This document shows, piece by piece, positions 61,267 through 64,000 of a stretch of 64,000 nucleotides of DNA; positions within the stretch are counted from its first letter, which is position 1; every line of letters begins with the position of its first letter. Source of the stretch: Hippea sp. KM1 (GTDB taxonomy: Bacteria > Campylobacterota_A > Desulfurellia > Desulfurellales > Hippeaceae); NCBI RefSeq assembly GCF_000526195.1, contig NZ_JAFP01000001.1, positions 656,001 through 720,000 on the forward strand, written 5' to 3'. The notes beneath the pieces are model-generated. The model had not been told where the DNA came from. It made no database searches and saw only the letters and a list, made by a program, of their open reading frames with translations. The position numbers and the translations under genes are program-made.

Positions 61267-62537
61267 TTTTTAACAAAGAGATGGAGACTCTGCCGCAGGA
61301 GGAGATTAGAAAACTCCAGCTTGAGAGGCTGAAGAAGACCTTAAGGCTTATAAAGAATTCAAGCTCTGTCTTCAAAGAAAAGTATAAAGACATAGAGCCT
61401 GAGGATATAAAGAGCCTGGATGATTTGAAGGGGTTGCCCCTGCTTGAGAAGGATGAGCTCAGGAGGGCGTATCCGTTTGAGCATATCAGCGTCGATGATG
61501 GTGAATGGATGAGGATGCACATGAGTTCGGGCACAACCGGGACGCCCGTTATCAATGTTATGACAAGAAACGATATAGAGCAGTGGAAGGAGATAATGGC
61601 ACGCTGCTATTATGCGGCGGGTGTCGGGCCTGATGATAGGATTCAGATAACGCCATCCTTTGGTCTGTTCAACGGCGGATTCGGCTTTCACTATGGAGCA
61701 GAGAGGATAGGCGCCTTTGTTATACCCATTGGCGCTGGAAGAACCCGCCTGCAGCTTAAGTTTATAAAGGAGCTTGGGACGACGACGATTACAGCAATCG
61801 CCTCGTACCCTTTGAGATTGATGGAGGTGGCAAAAGAGATCGGTTTTGATTTTAAAGAAACCAGACTTAGGGTTGCCATCCTGGGTGCTGAGGTATGGTC
61901 TGACAGTTTAAGGAAGAGGATAGAGGATGAAATGGGTGTGGATACATACGACATAATAGGCATGACCGAGACAGGCGGCGTGGGTATGGGCATAGATTGT
62001 GAGGCCAAAAATGGTATTCACATATGGGAGGATCACTATATAGTTGAGATAATAGACCCAAAAACCGGAGAGGTTTTACCCGACGGGGAAGAGGGTGAAA
62101 TGGTAATAACAACCCTGACAAGGGAGGGTTTGCCGCTTTTAAGATACAGAACCAGAGATATAACCAGGATCATCTCAAGGGATGTTTGTGACTGCGGCAG
62201 GACGCATCTAAGGGTGGATAGGCTCAAGGGCAGAACGGACGATATGCTCAAGGTAAAGGGTGTTAACTTCTATCCTTCCCAGATTGAGAGCATTTTGATG
62301 AAGTATGAGCAGCTTTCACCTTATTACAACATAGTGATAGAGAAGGTTAAGGGCAAGGGGAGTATGACGATTGTGGCAGAAAGGAGAAACGGCTTCAGCT
62401 CAGAGCAGCTTGAAAAACTCTCCAACGAGCTTTACGACTTTTTGGGTTTCCACTGCCATATACAGATAGTCCCTGAAGGCACGCTGGAAAGGCCGCAGGG
62501 TAAAGCTGTGAGGGTCATCGATAAAAGGGCTAAATAG
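61263..62537 (+). CDS. paaK: Phenylacetate-CoA ligase
   Basis: This 424-residue adenylate-forming ligase activates aryl acetates with ATP and CoA. The P-loop SSGTTGTP is near residue 88, then GMTETGGVG (adenine/aryl site), the hinge-region RLKGRTDDMLKVKGVN and a C-terminal lid domain with a late catalytic lysine. Placed behind iorAB, it would either let free phenylacetate or indoleacetate enter reductive carboxylation to amino acids, or run in reverse to gain ATP from aryl-acetyl-CoA. Confidence 0.94.
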   Translation: MIFNKEMETLPQEEIRKLQLERLKKTLRLIKNSSSVFKEKYKDIEPEDIKSLDDLKGLPLLEKDELRRAYPFEHISVDDGEWMRMHMSSGTTGTPVINVMTRNDIEQWKEIMARCYYAAGVGPDDRIQITPSFGLFNGGFGFHYGAERIGAFVIPIGAGRTRLQLKFIKELGTTTITAIASYPLRLMEVAKEIGFDFKETRLRVAILGAEVWSDSLRKRIEDEMGVDTYDIIGMTETGGVGMGIDCEAKNGIHIWEDHYIVEIIDPKTGEVLPDGEEGEMVITTLTREGLPLLRYRTRDITRIISRDVCDCGRTHLRVDRLKGRTDDMLKVKGVNFYPSQIESILMKYEQLSPYYNIVIEKVKGKGSMTIVAERRNGFSSEQLEKLSNELYDFLGFHCHIQIVPEGTLERPQGKAVRVIDKRAK

Positions 62538-62557
62538 ATTTAAAAAGCAGCCGAATA
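62531..62557 (+). promoter_or_regulatory. Flagellar sigma28-type promoter of motAB
   Basis: TAAA (62531-62534), 15 bases, then GCCGAATA (62550-62557) matches the sigma28 (FliA) form TAAA-N15-GCCGATAA at the whole -35 core and six of eight -10 positions. The -35 overlaps the paaK stop codon, and the -10 lies in the terminator hairpin. Confidence 0.6.
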
Positions 62558-62578
62558 TGTAATATGAGACTGCTTTTT
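62542..62578 (+). terminator. Intrinsic terminator after paaK
   Basis: AAAAAGCAG (62542-62550) pairs perfectly with CTGCTTTTT (62570-62578) around a 19-base loop and supplies a T-tract on either strand. Confidence 0.75.
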
Positions 62579-62592
62579 GGGCAGGAGGTTAA

Positions 62593-63438
62593 ATGAACGC
62601 TGGTGGTATAGTTCTAACGCTGTTGGCAGTTGTCGGAGCATTTGTCTATGAGGGTGGTAATCCTGCTGTTCTAATCCAGATCGGTGAGTATATAGTCTTG
62701 TTCGGTGCTTTTTTTGGCATGTTGCTCTCCAACGCCTCACCCAGCGCATTGAAGGGCTCATTTGGTGTTATCTTGGGTATTGCAAAGCCCGATCCATACA
62801 ACAAGAAGAACTATTTAGAGTTGTTGAAGATCGTCTATGATCTATCCACAAAGGTCAGAAAAGACGGTATTCTATCGTTAGAGGCCGTTGTCGATGATCC
62901 GGAATCATCCCCGATTTTGCAGGATGCAACCTTCTTTTTAAAGAACAAGGAGGCAAGAAGCCTCTTGATCGACGCCTTAAGGAATATCGTTACCGGTATT
63001 GAGGTGGAAAAATTAGAGGAGATGCTGGATACCAACATAGAGAGTATAGAGAAGGAGGCCATGGCGCCTGCAAAGATGGTGGGAGTATTGGCTGAGTCGA
63101 TGCCTGGTATGGGTATCGTTGCAGCTGTTATGGGTGTTATCCTGACGATGGGCGCCTTGGGTGGTTCTATTCTTGTAATTGGTGAGCATATCGCAGCAGC
63201 CCTTACAGGAACATTCCTGGGTTTGCTTATGTGTTATGGAATATTCGGTCCTATGGCCAAGTATGCCGAATTCAAAACAGAAGATATGGTTGCCTATCTC
63301 AACGCCTTAAAGACAGGCATAATATACATAGCCAAGGGTGATGCACCGATTATAGCCATGGAGGCTGTAAGGGAGAGTATTCCACCACTTGCAAGGCCTG
63401 AGTTTGATGAGGCCGAATCCTTTGTAAAGGGTAAGTGA
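62593..63438 (+). CDS. motA: Flagellar motor stator protein MotA
   Basis: This 281-residue protein has four membrane helices (about 5-22, 33-50, 170-192 and 203-225) and a cytoplasmic domain with charged residues (ARSLLIDALRNIVTG). Family motifs MPGMGIVAAVMGVILTMG with the critical proline and LTGTFLGLLMCYGIFGPMAKYAE are present. With MotB it forms the ion-driven stator that turns the flagellum. GCAGGAGG lies just before ATG. Codon use is smoother than in neighbours, hinting at high expression. Confidence 0.95.
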   Translation: MNAGGIVLTLLAVVGAFVYEGGNPAVLIQIGEYIVLFGAFFGMLLSNASPSALKGSFGVILGIAKPDPYNKKNYLELLKIVYDLSTKVRKDGILSLEAVVDDPESSPILQDATFFLKNKEARSLLIDALRNIVTGIEVEKLEEMLDTNIESIEKEAMAPAKMVGVLAESMPGMGIVAAVMGVILTMGALGGSILVIGEHIAAALTGTFLGLLMCYGIFGPMAKYAEFKTEDMVAYLNALKTGIIYIAKGDAPIIAMEAVRESIPPLARPEFDEAESFVKGK

Positions 63439-63439
63439 T

Positions 63440-64000
63440 ATGGCTGAAGAGAACCAAGAGGGTGGAATAGTCAAAAAATGCAAGAAATGTAAGTGTGAAG
63501 AGGGTGGAGGCAGCGCCTGGGAGGTTGCATACGGGGACTTCATGACCTCCATGATGGCCTTCTTTTTGGTCATGTGGCTGATTGCCGCCACCAATGTTAA
63601 GCAGAGAAAGGTGCTATCCACCTATTTTACCCAGCCAGGTGCCACATCGCTGACAGAGGGCTCCTCAATGCTCCCATCCAAGGGCGTGTTCGATATAGGC
63701 TCAAGAAGCCTGACCGTTTCTCAACGAATACCCGAGATGCCGCTTCCGTCCATTCAGCCCCAAAAGACGCTGAAGGGCAGGGGGCTTATACCTAAGGTTT
63801 TGAGAAAGAGCGGTGGCGGAATTGGCCAGAGCAAGCAGACGATGAACCTCTATAACATAATGAAGAAGATCCAGCAGGTTATAGCAAGCAGAAAAGAGCT
63901 GTTGCAATACAGAAACCAGATCAAGATGGAGATAACAGAAGAGGGGCTGCGTATAGTGATATTTGACAAAAACAAAAGGCCTATGTTTTATCCTGGATCG
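63440..64000 (+). CDS. motB: Flagellar motor stator protein MotB (cut by window end)
   Basis: The first 187 residues of MotB run to the window edge without a stop. A cytoplasmic N terminus with a cysteine cluster (CKKCKC) is followed by the single membrane helix AYGDFMTSMMAFFLVMWLIA, whose aspartate (about residue 35) is the ion-binding site, and then the plug and linker. The frame is open to the last base. The OmpA-like peptidoglycan-binding domain begins near the end (ITEEGLRIVIFD). It starts one base after motA. Confidence 0.93.
   Translation, partial: MAEENQEGGIVKKCKKCKCEEGGGSAWEVAYGDFMTSMMAFFLVMWLIAATNVKQRKVLSTYFTQPGATSLTEGSSMLPSKGVFDIGSRSLTVSQRIPEMPLPSIQPQKTLKGRGLIPKVLRKSGGGIGQSKQTMNLYNIMKKIQQVIASRKELLQYRNQIKMEITEEGLRIVIFDKNKRPMFYPGS

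Overview
The window is one densely packed stretch of about 64 kb from the chromosome of a Gram-negative, flagellated, anaerobic bacterium. Gram-negative envelope genes are present (kdsD, kdsC, lptC, lptA, an O-antigen-ligase-like protein and a FadL-like porin). Anaerobic, ferredoxin-linked metabolism is indicated by indolepyruvate:ferredoxin oxidoreductase, phenylacetate-CoA ligase and a radical SAM activase homologue. Codon use is rich in AGG, ATA and AAG. A single, strongly biased type I citrate synthase gene stands alone. Together these best fit a thermophilic sulfur-reducing Desulfurellaceae (Hippea/Desulfurella-like). The taxonomic call is inference from gene content and was not tested by any search.

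Layout. 1-5645 (+): dense operon pyrC(partial)-accD-orf-acyP-TPR-kdsD-kdsC-lptC-aroA. 5642-8209 (-): SDR oxidoreductase and a Cache-GAF-GGDEF diguanylate cyclase. 8446-15737 (+): GntR-like regulator, hydantoinase/oxoprolinase-type hyuA-hyuB, and a TRAP transporter dctPQM. 15738-18365 (-): AT-rich DpnII-type restriction-modification island with two methyltransferases. 18491-24467 (+): sir2, glnS, secA, ogt, SIMPL protein. 24459-32808 (-): dynamin-like GTPase, second GGDEF protein, trmI-ade-metallo-hydrolase operon, soluble P-type-ATPase-like HAD protein. 33033-38296 (+): citrate synthase, radical SAM PflX-like protein, ftsH, folP. 38293-40831 (-): ArsR regulator, TauE/SafE permease, FmdE-like protein, then a separate NifX-like plus zinc-ribbon pair. 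41090-54027 (+): FadL-like porin; gcvR-like, def, uvrB, minimal sufCB, small zinc protein, waaL-like, tal, rdgB, lptA, gltX, yihY, HlyD-like, nfi. 54017-58896 (-): PAS-EAL response regulator and a histidine kinase with two solute-binding sensor domains. 59009-62537 (+): iorA-iorB-paaK. 62593-64000 (+): motA and motB (cut by the window end).

How it fits together. Three c-di-GMP proteins (two cyclases and one EAL phosphodiesterase regulator) lie in the same window as the flagellar stator genes, which suggests sensory control of motility. Citrate synthase has a near-consensus promoter, a strong ribosome binding site, its own terminator and no ATA codons among about 28 isoleucines, so it is probably very highly expressed. 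In this family that fits the reversed oxidative TCA cycle. The FmdE-TauE-ArsR operon has an ATTC-N8-GAAT palindrome between its -35 and -10 boxes and is the best candidate here for a little-described, sulfur- or metal-responsive system.

No stretch longer than 300 bases lacks a gene. The longest gaps are 40832-41089, 8210-8445, 32809-33032 and 40079-40252, and each holds promoters, operators or terminators. All five convergent gene pairs abut or overlap. I saw no tRNA, rRNA, CRISPR array or insertion sequence.
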